A stretch of DNA of 64,000 bases from Bombus terrestris (GCF_910591885.1 NW_025963549.1:62001-126000); one strand, 5' to 3'. Shown: positions 29,513 to 40,901, counted from the first letter of the stretch. Notes: generated by a model from the sequence alone, not told the origin. Numbers and translations are program-made.

Positions 29513-31930
29513 GTACAGCCGGATTTGACATAGCGCAAACCAGATGATGTGAGCTGTATTTAGTAGCAACTACGGAGTATAAAGCGCATCGAATTTTCCA
29601 CATATCTGGAATCGAAACGGAGATTAGTTGATTTGATTATTTAGATTTGATAATGCAAAACTGCAGTTGCGTTGGGTTTGACCGGACCAAAGTGGACATA
29701 GCGCTAATTGGATGATATTGGTTTAATTTGCAAGAAATGTGGAATACAAGGCAAATCGTATTGTCGACACATTTCAAACAGTAACGGAGATGCGTGGATT
29801 TGAATATATAATAATGTATATGAAAAACTGCAACTACGCTGGATTTGTCGGTGATCGGAGGTGACATAGTTTAAATCGAATGATGTGCACTGTACTGGCA
29901 GCAAATGTAAAGTATAACCTGATTCGTATTGTCGGCATATCTGTAACAGAATCGTAGATACGTTGATTTGAATATTTATGCACAAATTTGCAAAACTGCA
30001 ATTACGCGGGTTTGACACGGGCCAGAGCTGACATAGCGCCAGCGCCACTAATGTGCGCTGTATTTGGCAGCAAATATGGAGTGGATGTCGGCACATATGC
30101 TATAGAGGCGGAGACACATTGATCTGAACGTTTATTCCTGAGTATGCAAAACTACAATTACGCTGCACTTCACAGGGTCCAGAATCGACATAGCCCAAAG
30201 CGGCTGATGTGTGCAGTGCTTGGCAACAATTTTGGCGTATAACACGCTTTACGTTGTCGACATACCTGCAACGGAAGCGGAGATACGTTGATTAGAATAT
30301 TTCAGCCTGAATATGCAAAGCTGAAACTACATTGGATTTATCGGAGACCAGAGACGACATAGCTCAAAGCAGCTGAAGTGGGCTGTATTTGGCAGCAACT
30401 GTGGAGTATAAGATGCATCGAGTTCTCAGCATGTGTGCTATAAAAGAGCAGAAAAGTTGATTCAAATATCTGAGACCGAATATGTAAAACAGCAATTACG
30501 CTGCATGTACAAGGTCCAGAGTTGACACAGCGCAAACCAGTTAATGTGCCCTGTATTCGGCAGCAAATGTGGAGTATAACGCGTATCGAATTGTCGGCAT
30601 ATCAGCAACAGATGCGGAGATACGTTGGTTTGAATGCATAATACTGAATATACAAAACTGAAAATACGCTGGATCTGGCTAGGTCTAGATTTTGCATAGC
30701 TCAAACCGGATTGTGTTCACTGTATCTGGCAGCAAATGTGGAGTGTAGCGTGTATCGTATTTCCGACATACATAATATGTATACAGCTAATAACAGCGCA
30801 ATGTTTTCTAATGGAGGATTCAGCCTATGTAAGCAAAACTGCAATTACATTGGATTTCACAGGATACACAGATGACATAGCACAAACCCTCCGATGTGTG
30901 CTAAATTTGGGAGCCAATGTGGAGTATAACACACATAAATTCATCGTCATATCTGCATCAGAAACAGAAATACGTAGATTTGAATATTTAAGCCTGAATA
31001 TGCAAAACTGCAATTTCGCTGGATTTCACACGGTTCAGAGTTAACATAGCGCCAGCCCACTGATGTGCGCTCTATTTGGCAGCAAACGTGGAGCTACCGC
31101 GCATAGCATTTTCGACATATATCCAATACCAGTGCGGCTACGTTCTAACGAGTAATTCAGCCTTAACATGCAAATCCGCAATTACATTGGCTTTTACAGC
31201 GTTCACAGTTGAAAAGTCGCATCCCGGATGATGCGCGCTGTATTTGGTAGTAAATGTGGAATACAACTTGCATAGTATTGTCGACATATCTGTAATAGGA
31301 ACGAAGATACCTTCATTTGAATATTTAAGCCTGAATATGCAAATTTGCAATTACACAGAATTTGATCGGGTCCAGAGTTGACGTGGCACAAACCGGCTGA
31401 TTTGTCAGCATATGTGCAGTATTATGCGCATCGAATGGTCGTCATTTGAGCTCTTGAGGCGGAGATACGTGGATTTCAATATTTTAGACTGAGTATGCAA
31501 AACTGCAAATACGCTGGATTTGACACGGTCCAGAATTGACATTGCGCAAACTGGCAGATATGCGCCGTATAGGTTTATTTGAACATTTAGGCATGAATAT
31601 GCGAAACTACAATCATGCCGGCTTTGACTGAAACCAGAGAGGACATAACGGAAACAGGCTGGTGTGCGCTGCATTTGGCAAGAAATGTGGGGTACAAGTC
31701 ACATCGAATTCTCGACATATTTGCCACAAAAACGGAGATACGTTGATTTGATTATTCGTGCATGAGTATCCACAATTGCAATTGCGCTGGATTTAACAAT
31801 GGTCAGAATCGACATAGCGCAAACCGGCTGATGAGTAATACATTTGGCAGTACGACGCTAACTGGAATTGTGGACATATCTGCAACGGAATCGGAAATAG
31901 CTTGATTTGAATATTTAATCCTGAAAATGG
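29513..31930 (-). repeat. Satellite array S3, first part (inverted)
   Basis: About 14 diverged 169-bp monomers in the orientation opposite to S1 and S2 (recurrent blocks tgcaaaactgcaattacgctgg, ggcagcaaatgtggagtata, cggagatacgttgatttgaatattta). Monomers differ substantially from one another, as in an old array. Confidence 0.88.
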
Positions 31931-32325
31931 AAAGCGCTAACAACTCTACTCTCAGCAACGCTGACACCTCTCACAACTCGACAACGCTAACAACTCCACT
32001 CTCAACAACGCTAACAACTCTCGCAACTCGACAGCGCTAACAAATCTACTCTTCGACTCCTCGATTAACTCTGACCTCTCGACTCACTCTTATTTCTCGA
32101 TCAACCGTTCAACGCTTATCGATCATCCAATCTTTAAAGTTAAATCGTCCCCTACCATTAGCGTTAGTTTTTCCAACTCTCTAACTCCATTCTGTTAACG
32201 CTCAGCAAGTACAAGGTGACTTTAGTCACATAGGCTTTCTCCCCGATGTAAAGTAACAACCGAAGGACAGACGACATTGTTTTGATCGATTTCTAATGAG
32301 GTTTTTTCCTCACGATACTACAATA
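31931..32325. repeat. Low-complexity CT/AAC-rich insert in satellite
   Basis: About 400 bp breaking the satellite periodicity. The first 150 bp is an imperfect tandem repeat of roughly 50 bp built on cgctaacaactctactctc and acaactcgacaacgc. No ORF or clear termini were seen. It may be a decayed LTR. Confidence 0.55.
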
Positions 32326-33347
32326 TGTTGACTTGAATATTTAAGCCTGAATATGCAAAACTGCAAATGCGCTGAGGTTGGCTGCGTCCACACGTTACAT
32401 AACTCAAACCAGGTAATATGCACTGTATTTGGCAGCGAATATGGAGTATAACGCGCTTCGTGCTGTCGGCATATTTGCAATGCAAACGGCTATACGGTGA
32501 TTTGAATAGTTAAGCATGAATATGCAAAACAGCAATTTCGCTGGATTTGACAGAGCCCGGAGTTGACATAGTACAAACCTGCTGATGTGTGCTGCATGTG
32601 ACATCAGATGTGAAATGTAACGGACATCGAATTGTAGCCATATGTGCAATAGAAACGGAGATACATTCATTTGAATATTTTAACCTGAATATGCAAAACT
32701 ACAATTACGCTGGATTTGACAGGGACCAGAGTTGACATAGCGCAAACCAGCTGACATGCAGTGCACATGACAGCAAATGTGACATATAACGCGCATCGAA
32801 TTTTCCGAAAATGTTCCGTAGAAACGGACATACCATGATTTGAATATTTACGACTGCAAACGCAATACTACAATTGCGATGGATGTTTCAAGGACCAGAT
32901 CTGATATAGCTGTAATCAGCTAATGTGCGGTGTATCTGAGTGCAAATATGAAGTGTAACGCGCTATTTATAGTCGAAATATATGCAATAGAAGCGGAGAT
33001 ACGTTTTTGTGAATATGTAAGCCTGAATATGCGCAGCAGCAATTACGCTGTGTTTGACAGAGACCAAAGTTGACCGCAAACTTGCTGATGTGCGCTGGTT
33101 ATGACATGGGATATGAAATATAACGGGCATCGCATTGTAGCCATTTGCGGTATAGAAACGGAGATACATTCATTTGAATATTTTAACCTGAATATGCAAA
33201 ACTACAATTACGCTTGACATGTCAAGGACCAGAGATGATATAGTAGCTCGAGCCAGCTGAAGTGCGCTGTATTTGGCAGCCAATGAGGAGTATATCTCGC
33301 ACCTAATCGACGACAAATCTGCAATTACAGCGATGATACGTTTTATT
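32326..33347 (-). repeat. Satellite array S3, second part
   Basis: About six monomers. The last 100 bp read in reverse match 14236-14330, placing this segment directly downstream of the F-box copy before the mdg3-like element inserted. Confidence 0.87.
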
Positions 33348-34351
33348 TGTCGGATGCACGTCAGGATTGTGGGTGGGGGTGTTCGGTGTATCTTCGTTGG
33401 AATTAGCCATAGGTGCGGTGTAACAATGATTGAGTTTATTGACACAAATTAGAGAGATTTACAGCGTCGATAGATAATCGCAAGGTTTCGATATTCGCGG
33501 CACGATGACAATGGTCTCGGCTCCGGCAACGTTTCCGCGGTCAACGGATACTGGACTTTACCCTTCGTTTGCGTCTAAGTTACACTATATGTTAGAGCAC
33601 GGGGGCAATTATTTCGTATACGAAAGACAGGTCGATTACTGATGAGATCGCACTAGAGAGTGTCTCTCCGTCGCGGTGATGCTGACGAAGAAAACTATGA
33701 TGGGTGTGCCTAAGGGCACGAGATCATCGGATTCGCGGAGAAAAGTCTTCGCTCGAAGGGTGAGGGAAATTGACGTTGCTGTTAATTGGTCAATTTCCAT
33801 GTTGGTGGTTAGAGAAAGATATTAGCTGTCCTTGGGGAAAGTTGCTAGCGAGAAGCGTCGTTCGTGGAAGGATAGATTTCTCTTATTTTCCCGTAGTTGG
33901 GGCACGGGCCATTTGTCTATTTGAGAGACTTTGTGTAATTGAAATTTAATATTCGTAGCGGGTCCTCGCCCAGCTAAACATATACTGTGAAGATGCGTTG
34001 GCATCTGGCAATCGTCTTACCCGAAGGACAAAGCCTGCGTGTGGCGAGCCACGGGACAGAAATCGTTGAAATGTTTACCGTCGTGCCCCGTCCCAAGTAT
34101 TTCTTTTAAGGAAAGCTATAGAGTTACTTCATGCCTCTGTTAGGTAAAACGTTCATCCCTTTACCGCGACTACGTTCAGAGACCGGTTGTCACCTCGAGC
34201 CCGAGCTCACTATCATAAATTTCGAATAAGTACAGTCGGATCGAATTACAACAGTTTCTTAGTGCGGCTATGATGAAATCTGGGTTACAGCGCTAAGGGG
34301 GTCCTCCCACCGCTCCAAAGGGGAGGCTCCGGTGTTCTTTCATCTCCGACA
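33348..34351 (-). repeat. 3' LTR of mdg3-like element a
   Basis: 1,004 bp, TGTCGGAGATGAAAG...CATCCGACA on the element strand. It carries an unused copy of the first 21 codons of the ORF (33348-33410) because the start codon lies inside the LTR. Confidence 0.95.
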
Positions 34352-34689
34352 CGGCCATTCTGACTATCACACGTCCTCGGGTGGATCTAAAATATTGAGT
34401 TTTCCTAATGTTAAACTTGATATGACTAGTATTTTGTTCCTTTATAGTTTAGCTAAATTATATTGTACTAGTTTCTTTATGGCTTAACTAACTGTCCAAA
34501 TAGGTCAAGGGCCCAGGTTAACAACAAAAATTTCGATTGGATGTTTAATGATAAAGTAGGGAAGAAAAAAAAACACACAAAAGTCAGTAGCATTATGATT
34601 GGTATTCAAAGCGCCAGTTGCATCTTGTGAGTTATCGGTCAGACCGTAATGACATGACAGATCACTTTCGATTTTGTACACGGACGAGT

Positions 34690-34995
34690 CTCAGTTTGTT
34701 GGATCATATTACCGCACTGGGCGTGTGTGGAGACACTGAGTGCGGGTGCATTGACGTAATAGGTGTGTATGAAGACACTGAATGCGAGTGCAGTGTATGG
34801 GGACACTGAACACGAGTGCATTGATGTAATAGGCGTGTATGGAGACACTGAATGCTAGTGTGTGGTATCACTAGGCTTATGTGGGAATGCCGAATGCTAG
34901 TGTGTATTCGCACTAGGCTTGTGTGGAAATATCGAATGCTAGTGTGTGGTCGCACTAGGCTTGTGTGTGGAAACATTGTGTTAAATGTCATAGTC
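34690..34995 (-). repeat. 3' UTR minisatellites of mdg3-like element a
   Basis: Between the ORF stop and the 3' LTR lie two adjacent tandem repeats. One has about three units of ~50 bp (gagacactgaatgcgagtgcattgatgtaatagg). The other has three units of ~42 bp (gaatgctagtgtgtggtcgcactaggcttgtgtgg). Confidence 0.85.
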
Positions 34996-35001
34996 ATAGT
35001 G

Positions 35002-38000
35002 TTAATGATCCTCTGAGATCGGTGTAGTCATATCGTCATTGTCACTGCCATTGTCATCACTAGAGACGTCCAACTCAGCAGGAACGCAATTATTCGGCAT
35101 TTTTCTTAATCTGTCATGACTGTATTTATACGATCGTTTGCCATCTAATGTCTTTAAAGTATATCTATCCCCTTCCAAAATCTCTGCTATTACGAATGGG
35201 CCCCTAAACTTTGGATCTAACTTGGTTTGGTTTCTTTCCTCGATTTTGCGCAATACGAAATCACCGACATTAAACCTAACCACTTTAGCTTTGGTGTTAT
35301 CGAATCTTTCTTTGTCGTGTTTGGCGCTACTTGCTATATTTTTTGTCGCCTGTTGTCTTACATCGGAGATATCTATTTCTCTTTCTTCAACGCTATCAGG
35401 TAGCAACAAGTCGTACGGTCTTGCTGTCCTACCGATTAGTAGTTCCAGTGGGCTCGCTTTAGTCACGCGGTTGGTGGTGCAATTCAGGGCCAATTGTATC
35501 TCCCCAATCGCGTCTTGCCATGATCGACCGGTCGTCTCTACTACCGTGAACATATTTTTCAACGTACTCATAACACGCTCTACCTGCCCATTGGCTCTAC
35601 TAGCACCGGTCGCTATCAAGTGGACTTTAATTTGTTTGTTTCCACAGAACTCCTGAAATTCCTTGCCCGTAAAACATCTACCCTGATCTGCTATTATCCG
35701 GCAGGGACTGCCGAATAAAAATATAGCGGACTTGAGAGCTTCGATGGTGTTAAAGGAGTCTATCTTACGGGTATGATGTAAGTGTACAAACTTCGTGAAA
35801 GCATCGACCAAAACAATGACATATTCCTTGGAATCCTTTTTACCGCTTAGCTTGCCCGTTATGTCCATGTGGACCGTATGCCAAGGTATGCTGGTCTTAG
35901 GTATAGGATGTAGCTCGGCCTGGATCTTACCCGAGCTTGCCTTCGAAACTCTACAGGCATGACAGTTCTCTACGAATTTGCGAACGTACTTCGCCATTCC
36001 TTCGAACCAGTAATACTCGTACAGCTTCTCGAGCGTCTTATCCCAACCCAAGTGCATAATCGACTGATGCACATGGTTGATAACGGACCATCTAAAGCCT
36101 CTCGGGACAATGGGCAAGCAGAGGGTTCTACCCCTCCGCTGCACTTTGCGATAGAGGATACCTGAGCGCAACTCATAGGTATTCGCGATATCTTCCGCGA
36201 GCTCGTCGTTTCGTAGTTTGCGGGTAGTTTCTATAATTTGCGGGTCGCGACGCTGTTCGGCCAGTAGCCAGTCTTCCGATATTTCGGCCAAGTTGATTTC
36301 TTTCTCCGCAATTTTATCAATTTTACGGTGGCCTAAGTCTACGGGATTTCGCGAGAAGAAATCTACGTGGGACATCCTCTTCCCTTCTCGGTACATAATG
36401 TCGAAGGTGAAAGTCTGCAAGTAAGCCCACCACCTGTGGACTCTGTCGTTCAAATGCGCTTTGTTACTTGACGCTTTCAGCGAATTGCAATCCGTAACAA
36501 CAAGAAATTCTCGTCCGTGTAGGTAGTGACGGAAATGCTTGATGGCGTTTACGACTGCTAACGTTTCTAGTTCGTAGGAATGATATCTAGATTCCGCGGG
36601 GGTAGTTCTTTTGCTGTAGTACTCGATTACTCTATTTTTACCTTCGACTTTATGCATCAAGATCGCTCCGTAGCCCTCCGAGCTGGCGTCGGTATGTAGC
36701 TCGATTGGGTAATTAGGGTCGAATATCATTAGTACCGGCGCGTCGGTCAGGACGGAAACTACCTGTTGTCTGATTTTCTCGTGCCTATCTGACCATGTTA
36801 TGTTTTTACTACCTGAGGTGAGCGCATACAGGGGTTTCATCATCTGCGAGAATTTAGGGACGAACCTACGGAAATACGAAGCTAACCCAATGAATTGTCT
36901 GAGCTGAGTGACGGTCGTTGGCGCGGGTAAGGAACTTAAGGCGTGTATTTTACCCGGGTTGGGGCGAACTTCTCCGTTATGGATTATATATCCCAAGTAA
37001 AGTACCGTTGTTTTCAGAAAAGAACATTTCGCGAAGTTGAACGAAAATCCGGCTTTCACAAGAGTATCTAGTACGGTGTTCAACCTTTCTAGAGCTTGAT
37101 CTATCGAGTCGGCAATAACTAAGACGTCATCTAAATAAACGACGACGTAAGAATACGCAAGGTCGCCTAAGGCGTTAAAGATGGCCCTCTGAAAAACGGA
37201 CGGTGCATTTTTCAATCCGAACGGCATCGTTACATACTCATATTGTCCGTCGGGTGTAACGAACGCGGTATACTCCGTTGAATTGGGATGTATGGGGATT
37301 TGGTGGAACCCGCTGGCCATATCCAGGCTAATGAAGTATTTCGCGTTCTGCAATCTCGCAATTTGGTCTGCGATAAGGGGTAGGGGATACCGATCCGCAA
37401 CCGTATTTTTATTTAGCGCTCGGAAGTCTACGCACAGTCTATCCGAGCCGTCCTTCTTCTTCACGAGCAACATAGGACTTGCGAACGGTGACTTACTAGG
37501 TCTTATAATGTTTGCTTTAATTAGTTCGCTAATTCTCTCCCGCACGGTTTTCCGCTCTTCCTCGCTAAGTCTGTAAGGACTTCTTTGGACGGTGACGTTA
37601 GGGTCGATTAGTCGTATCTCTAGCTGGCCCGTAGTTACACGAGTACGTGGGAAACCCGTGATGAATGAGTTTTTAAACCTTTCGAGAATGGAAATTAACC
37701 GGCCCTTATCGTTACCAAGTACCTCGGTGTCTACTTCACCGAGATCGATCTCGTTTTCGACGGTCCTATTACAGGCGTTAACTATATTCGTTTTGCAAAT
37801 GTTGAGACTGTCGCGCGTAATATGTACATCGAAGCCTTGGCTCAAAATTTCGCGACCAATCATGATATCGTATTTTAAGTGGCTATCGGGGAGGACGTGA
37901 AAAGTTATCTCGAGCGCAAAACCGTTGATGCATACGGTGGACAAAATCTGCGACGTACTCTTAACGCATGTATTCCCTATCCCTCGCATTACTACTACGT

Positions 38001-39078
38001 CGGCCGTTCGTATGCCGGGAAATTTCGGGGCAACGGACTCCTTAATTAACGAGCATTCGGCCCCAGAATCGAAGCAAAATGGGATCGACTCAACCTGGAG
38101 GCTTAATTTACCGGTTGGGGCCTCCACCACGCAGAATTCGACTCGACGTTCCTGGCCGTTGCTGTCTCCTCTCTCTTTCCGCAGCGGGCAGTCAGAGGCG
38201 ATGTGTCCTTCCGCTTGACACTTGAAGCAAACCGGCTTGGACGATGTAGCTTGTCGGCCTCCTTCTGGACGTCGTATCTTCCGTTTCTCGGCCCGCATCT
38301 TCTTGCGGCACTCCGCCACTTCATGCCCAAAGGCACCGCAGTAGAGGCACTTGTTCCGGGGGTCGGACAGCTTGTGTCGTTTGGTTTCGGGGCTAGATGG
38401 TGTATTGCTTGTCGCCGGCCTCTTCTCGTGAGCGAAGACTCTTATTTCGTTTAAAAATTGGTCCTCGGTCCGGATATCCTTCTCGAGTGCCACTCGTTCG
38501 ATACGCCGGTCGACTGACTTCACTCGATAAAAGGCGATAGCATTGAATAATTCCGGCAAGGTTATATGTTGCCACTTCATCTTTATGAGGGAACGGACGC
38601 GAGCGGCGAAAGCCGCCGTGTTTTCGCCCTTCTGTGGTTGTTCGTTAAGTATCTTCATTAGTGTCGAGGTTGCTGTATCCTTGCCACCAAAACGCGTCGT
38701 AAAAAGTTCCGTAAACGCTGGCCAAGTGAGGCCTTCGTCGAACACTCCCTGGGAAAACCAATTTGCTGCGGAACCCTTCAGAGCACTGCTCAAAGCGGTG
38801 GCTAGCGAACGGTCTTGTAGGGGGTGGTCCTTCATAATCAGACCAGCAGTGGTACACCATGCGACTGGATCGGCGCCCGGGATGTCGGGGTTAAAGTCCG
38901 GTAGCACAGTTTTGGTAGGTTCCGCACTCGGCTTCAAATTCAGCTCCTCCACTAGGCCACGCAAAATGGCCCTCATTCCGTTCACCGTCATAACCGATCC
39001 GAATCCCACTTCTGATGTCGGATGCACGTCAGGATTGTGGGTGGGGCTGTTCGGTGTATCTTCGTTGGAATTAGCCAT
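35002..39078 (-). CDS. pol: Full-length Gag-Pol polyprotein of mdg3-like Gypsy
   Basis: An uninterrupted 1,358-residue polyprotein encoding all that is needed for reverse transcription and integration. Gag is ~1-235, with two CCHC knuckles at 244-257 and 284-297. Protease has DSGA at 337-340. RT spans ~470-700, with SLDMASGFHQ (Asp 586) and YLDD 648-651. RNase H is ~790-915 (HTDASSEG, Asp 797). The integrase HHCC uses H1004, H1009, C1039 and C1042, and its core has D1072, D1131 and E1167, exactly 35 residues between the last two. A GPF module is near 1293, with an acidic C-terminal tail. No Env follows. The start ATG is 63 bp inside the 5' LTR. Gag and Pol share a single frame. All catalytic residues are present, so activity is plausible. 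Confidence 0.95.
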   Translation of the reverse strand: MANSNEDTPNSPTHNPDVHPTSEVGFGSVMTVNGMRAILRGLVEELNLKPSAEPTKTVLPDFNPDIPGADPVAWCTTAGLIMKDHPLQDRSLATALSSALKGSAANWFSQGVFDEGLTWPAFTELFTTRFGGKDTATSTLMKILNEQPQKGENTAAFAARVRSLIKMKWQHITLPELFNAIAFYRVKSVDRRIERVALEKDIRTEDQFLNEIRVFAHEKRPATSNTPSSPETKRHKLSDPRNKCLYCGAFGHEVAECRKKMRAEKRKIRRPEGGRQATSSKPVCFKCQAEGHIASDCPLRKERGDSNGQERRVEFCVVEAPTGKLSLQVESIPFCFDSGAECSLIKESVAPKFPGIRTADVVVMRGIGNTCVKSTSQILSTVCINGFALEITFHVLPDSHLKYDIMIGREILSQGFDVHITRDSLNICKTNIVNACNRTVENEIDLGEVDTEVLGNDKGRLISILERFKNSFITGFPRTRVTTGQLEIRLIDPNVTVQRSPYRLSEEERKTVRERISELIKANIIRPSKSPFASPMLLVKKKDGSDRLCVDFRALNKNTVADRYPLPLIADQIARLQNAKYFISLDMASGFHQIPIHPNSTEYTAFVTPDGQYEYVTMPFGLKNAPSVFQRAIFNALGDLAYSYVVVYLDDVLVIADSIDQALERLNTVLDTLVKAGFSFNFAKCSFLKTTVLYLGYIIHNGEVRPNPGKIHALSSLPAPTTVTQLRQFIGLASYFRRFVPKFSQMMKPLYALTSGSKNITWSDRHEKIRQQVVSVLTDAPVLMIFDPNYPIELHTDASSEGYGAILMHKVEGKNRVIEYYSKRTTPAESRYHSYELETLAVVNAIKHFRHYLHGREFLVVTDCNSLKASSNKAHLNDRVHRWWAYLQTFTFDIMYREGKRMSHVDFFSRNPVDLGHRKIDKIAEKEINLAEISEDWLLAEQRRDPQIIETTRKLRNDELAEDIANTYELRSGILYRKVQRRGRTLCLPIVPRGFRWSVINHVHQSIMHLGWDKTLEKLYEYYWFEGMAKYVRKFVENCHACRVSKASSGKIQAELHPIPKTSIPWHTVHMDITGKLSGKKDSKEYVIVLVDAFTKFVHLHHTRKIDSFNTIEALKSAIFLFGSPCRIIADQGRCFTGKEFQEFCGNKQIKVHLIATGASRANGQVERVMSTLKNMFTVVETTGRSWQDAIGEIQLALNCTTNRVTKASPLELLIGRTARPYDLLLPDSVEEREIDISDVRQQATKNIASSAKHDKERFDNTKAKVVRFNVGDFVLRKIEERNQTKLDPKFRGPFVIAEILEGDRYTLKTLDGKRSYKYSHDRLRKMPNNCVPAELDVSSDDNGSDNDDMTTPISEDH

Positions 39079-40019
39079 AGGTGCGGTGTAACAATGGTTG
39101 AGTTTATTGACACAAATTAGAGAGATTTACAGCGTCGATAGATAATCGCAAGGTTTCGATATTCGCGGCACGATGACAATGGTCTCGGCTCCGGCAACGT
39201 TTCCGCGGTCAACGGATACTGGACTTTACCCTTCGTTTGCGTCTAAGTTACACTATATGTTAGAGCACGGGGGCAATTATTTCGTATACGAAAGACAGGT
39301 CGATTACTGATGAGATCGCACTAGAGAGTGTCTCTCCGTCGCGGTGATGCTGTCGAAGAAAACTATGATGGGTGTGCCTAAGGGCACGAGATCATCGGAT
39401 TCGCGGAGAAAAGTCTTCGCTCGAAGGGTGAGGGAAATTGACGTTGCTGTTAATTGGTCAATTTCCATGTTGGTGGTTAGAGAAAGATATTAGCTGTCCT
39501 TGGGGAAAGTTGCTAGCGAGAAGCGTCGTTCGTGGAAGGATAGATTTCCCTTATCTTCCCGTAGTTGGGGCACGGGCCATTTGTCTATTTGAGAGACTTT
39601 GCGTAATTGAAATTTAATATTCGTAGCGGGTCCTCGCCCAGCTAAACATATACTGTGAAGATGCGTTGGCATCTGGCAATCGTCTTACCCGAAGGACAAA
39701 GCCTGCGTGTGGCGAGCCACGGGACAGAAATCGTTGAAATGTTTACCGTCGTGCCCCGTCCCAAGTATTTCTTTTAAGGAAAGCTATAGAGTTACTTCAT
39801 GCCTCTGTTAGGTAAAACGTTCATCCCTTTACCGCGACTACGTTCGGAGACCGGTTGTCACCTCGAGCCCGAGCTCACTATCATAAATTTCGAATAAGTA
39901 CAGTCGGATCGAATTACAACAGTTTCTTAGTGCGGCTATGATGAAATCTGGGTTACAGCGCTAAGGGGGTCCTCCCACAGCTCCAAAGGGGAGGCTCTGG
40001 TGTTCTTTCATCTCCGACA
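39016..40019 (-). repeat. 5' LTR of mdg3-like element a
   Basis: 1,004 bp, the pair of 33348-34351. The gag ATG lies at 39078, inside this LTR. The element strand just past the LTR reads tcagaagTGGGATTCGG, so the primer-binding site, if it is the TGG block, is about 7 nt downstream and lies within coding sequence. Confidence 0.95.
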
Positions 40020-40195
40020 TATTTATTATTCAATAATGGGCCTATTACGATACAGATAGTATTATCGTGACTGAAACACATTGCCGTTTCAGTAAAACCA
40101 TTTTATTTCAAGCTTCACTCTACAGTTCTGAATCCGGACCAGACCGTTTCAAGTTCTCGCAAGAGCAAGCAGTCAAATTAAGGTACTTACACGAG

Positions 40196-40634
40196 TTAGA
40201 GACAAATACATTTTATTGGTCCAACATCGATAGGGCGATCTCGCATCCAAATTTTCGGAGGACCGCGTAACCTTCCAACGACGACCGCCGCACGAGCAGC
40301 GGATAAGCTTATTTCGTGCCTTAGGCTGCCCTCACCACGTTCCCTACTTCTTGATTCTTGGTTGGTAGCTTTAGCGGCTGCAGTTCCGAGAAATTGCATC
40401 TTGACCCGCTTTCTCGTATGCCTCATGTGACGTCTCGCTTTCCGCCGTAGACACTTGTCGGATCTACATACGTTGAACCATTTGCGCGAGACAAGCGCGG
40501 CGCTCTGCAGGGACGAGGGATCCAATTTTCGAAGTATCAAGTGCAAAACTTCCAGTGGTAGTTCGGAAATGATATCTACCTTACTTGGCACGAACAAGCC
40601 AACGACGCGTAGCAGAGATCTAAAGAAACTCCAT
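40196..40634 (-). pseudogene. Short F-box gene, inverted copy 2
   Basis: Inverted counterpart of 13625-14062, about 94% identical in a 255-bp stretch compared by eye. The original ATG is at 40634, but one extra base near 40625 makes it read MEFL-stop. The frame listed (40597) restarts at an internal Met, still encoding the whole F-box (ISELPLEV...SRKWFNVC) and the basic tail. TATATAAG (40694-40687) and TCAGTC upstream are conserved. About 13 amino-acid differences from copy 1 are scattered. It may be a pseudogene or a 133-residue variant. Confidence 0.7.
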
Positions 40635-40659
40635 GTTGCTTCTATTGTGGCGCGAGCAC

Positions 40660-40694
40660 GACTGACGGTCTGGGTGAGAATGAATTCTTATATA
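40660..40694 (-). promoter_or_regulatory. TATA box and initiator of F-box copy 2
   Basis: TATATAAG at 40694-40687 and TCAGTC at 40665-40660 on the minus strand, in the same spacing as at copy 1. Confidence 0.55.
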
Positions 40695-40790
40695 TGTGCC
40701 GTTCGTCACGGTGCACTGCGAGTTCCGGCTCCGGTGAGAGTCCTGGACAGTCAGAATCGATCGCATGTGCATGTATCTTCATATAGATCT

Positions 40791-40901
40791 GGTTCACATT
40801 ATGATTAGTGTTAGATGCGTGAAACGAATCTTCATTTGGATTAGACGTTGTTGTTATGCAATTGAGCCGATATTCACTAGCGCGAATTTGATTTGAGGTG
40901 T
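40791..40901 (-). repeat. M2-type LTR fragment beside F-box copy 2
   Basis: Reverse counterpart of about 13370-13471 (gaagattcgtttc, ctaacactaatcataatgtgaac). It is cut at 40901 by the CsRn1-like LTR; the other end of the same LTR reappears at 44999. Confidence 0.75.

Larger units (their letters stand above)
33348..40019 (-). mobile_element. mdg3-like Gypsy retrotransposon 'a', apparently intact
   Basis: Two 1,004-bp LTRs with TGTCGG...TCCGACA ends flank one long ORF. The 4-bp target duplication is TATT (33344-33347 and 40020-40023). The LTRs differ at only about ten positions by eye, so the insertion is young. The paralogous uninterrupted site at 14228-14246 gives an empty-site control. The RT/RNase H blocks (VTDCNSLKA, RWWAYLQ, HVDFFSRNP) suggest the mdg3/Blastopia side of Ty3/Gypsy; that placement is an inference. 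Confidence 0.95.

Noticed and set aside
29513..31930. CRISPR-like regular repeats
   Set aside because: Whole-unit tandem repetition without unique spacers, in eukaryotic DNA.
34704..34997. 97-codon Thr/Ser/His-rich ORF next to the mdg3-like 3' LTR
   Set aside because: It is a translation of the minisatellite units, and the Env that could lie here is not supported.
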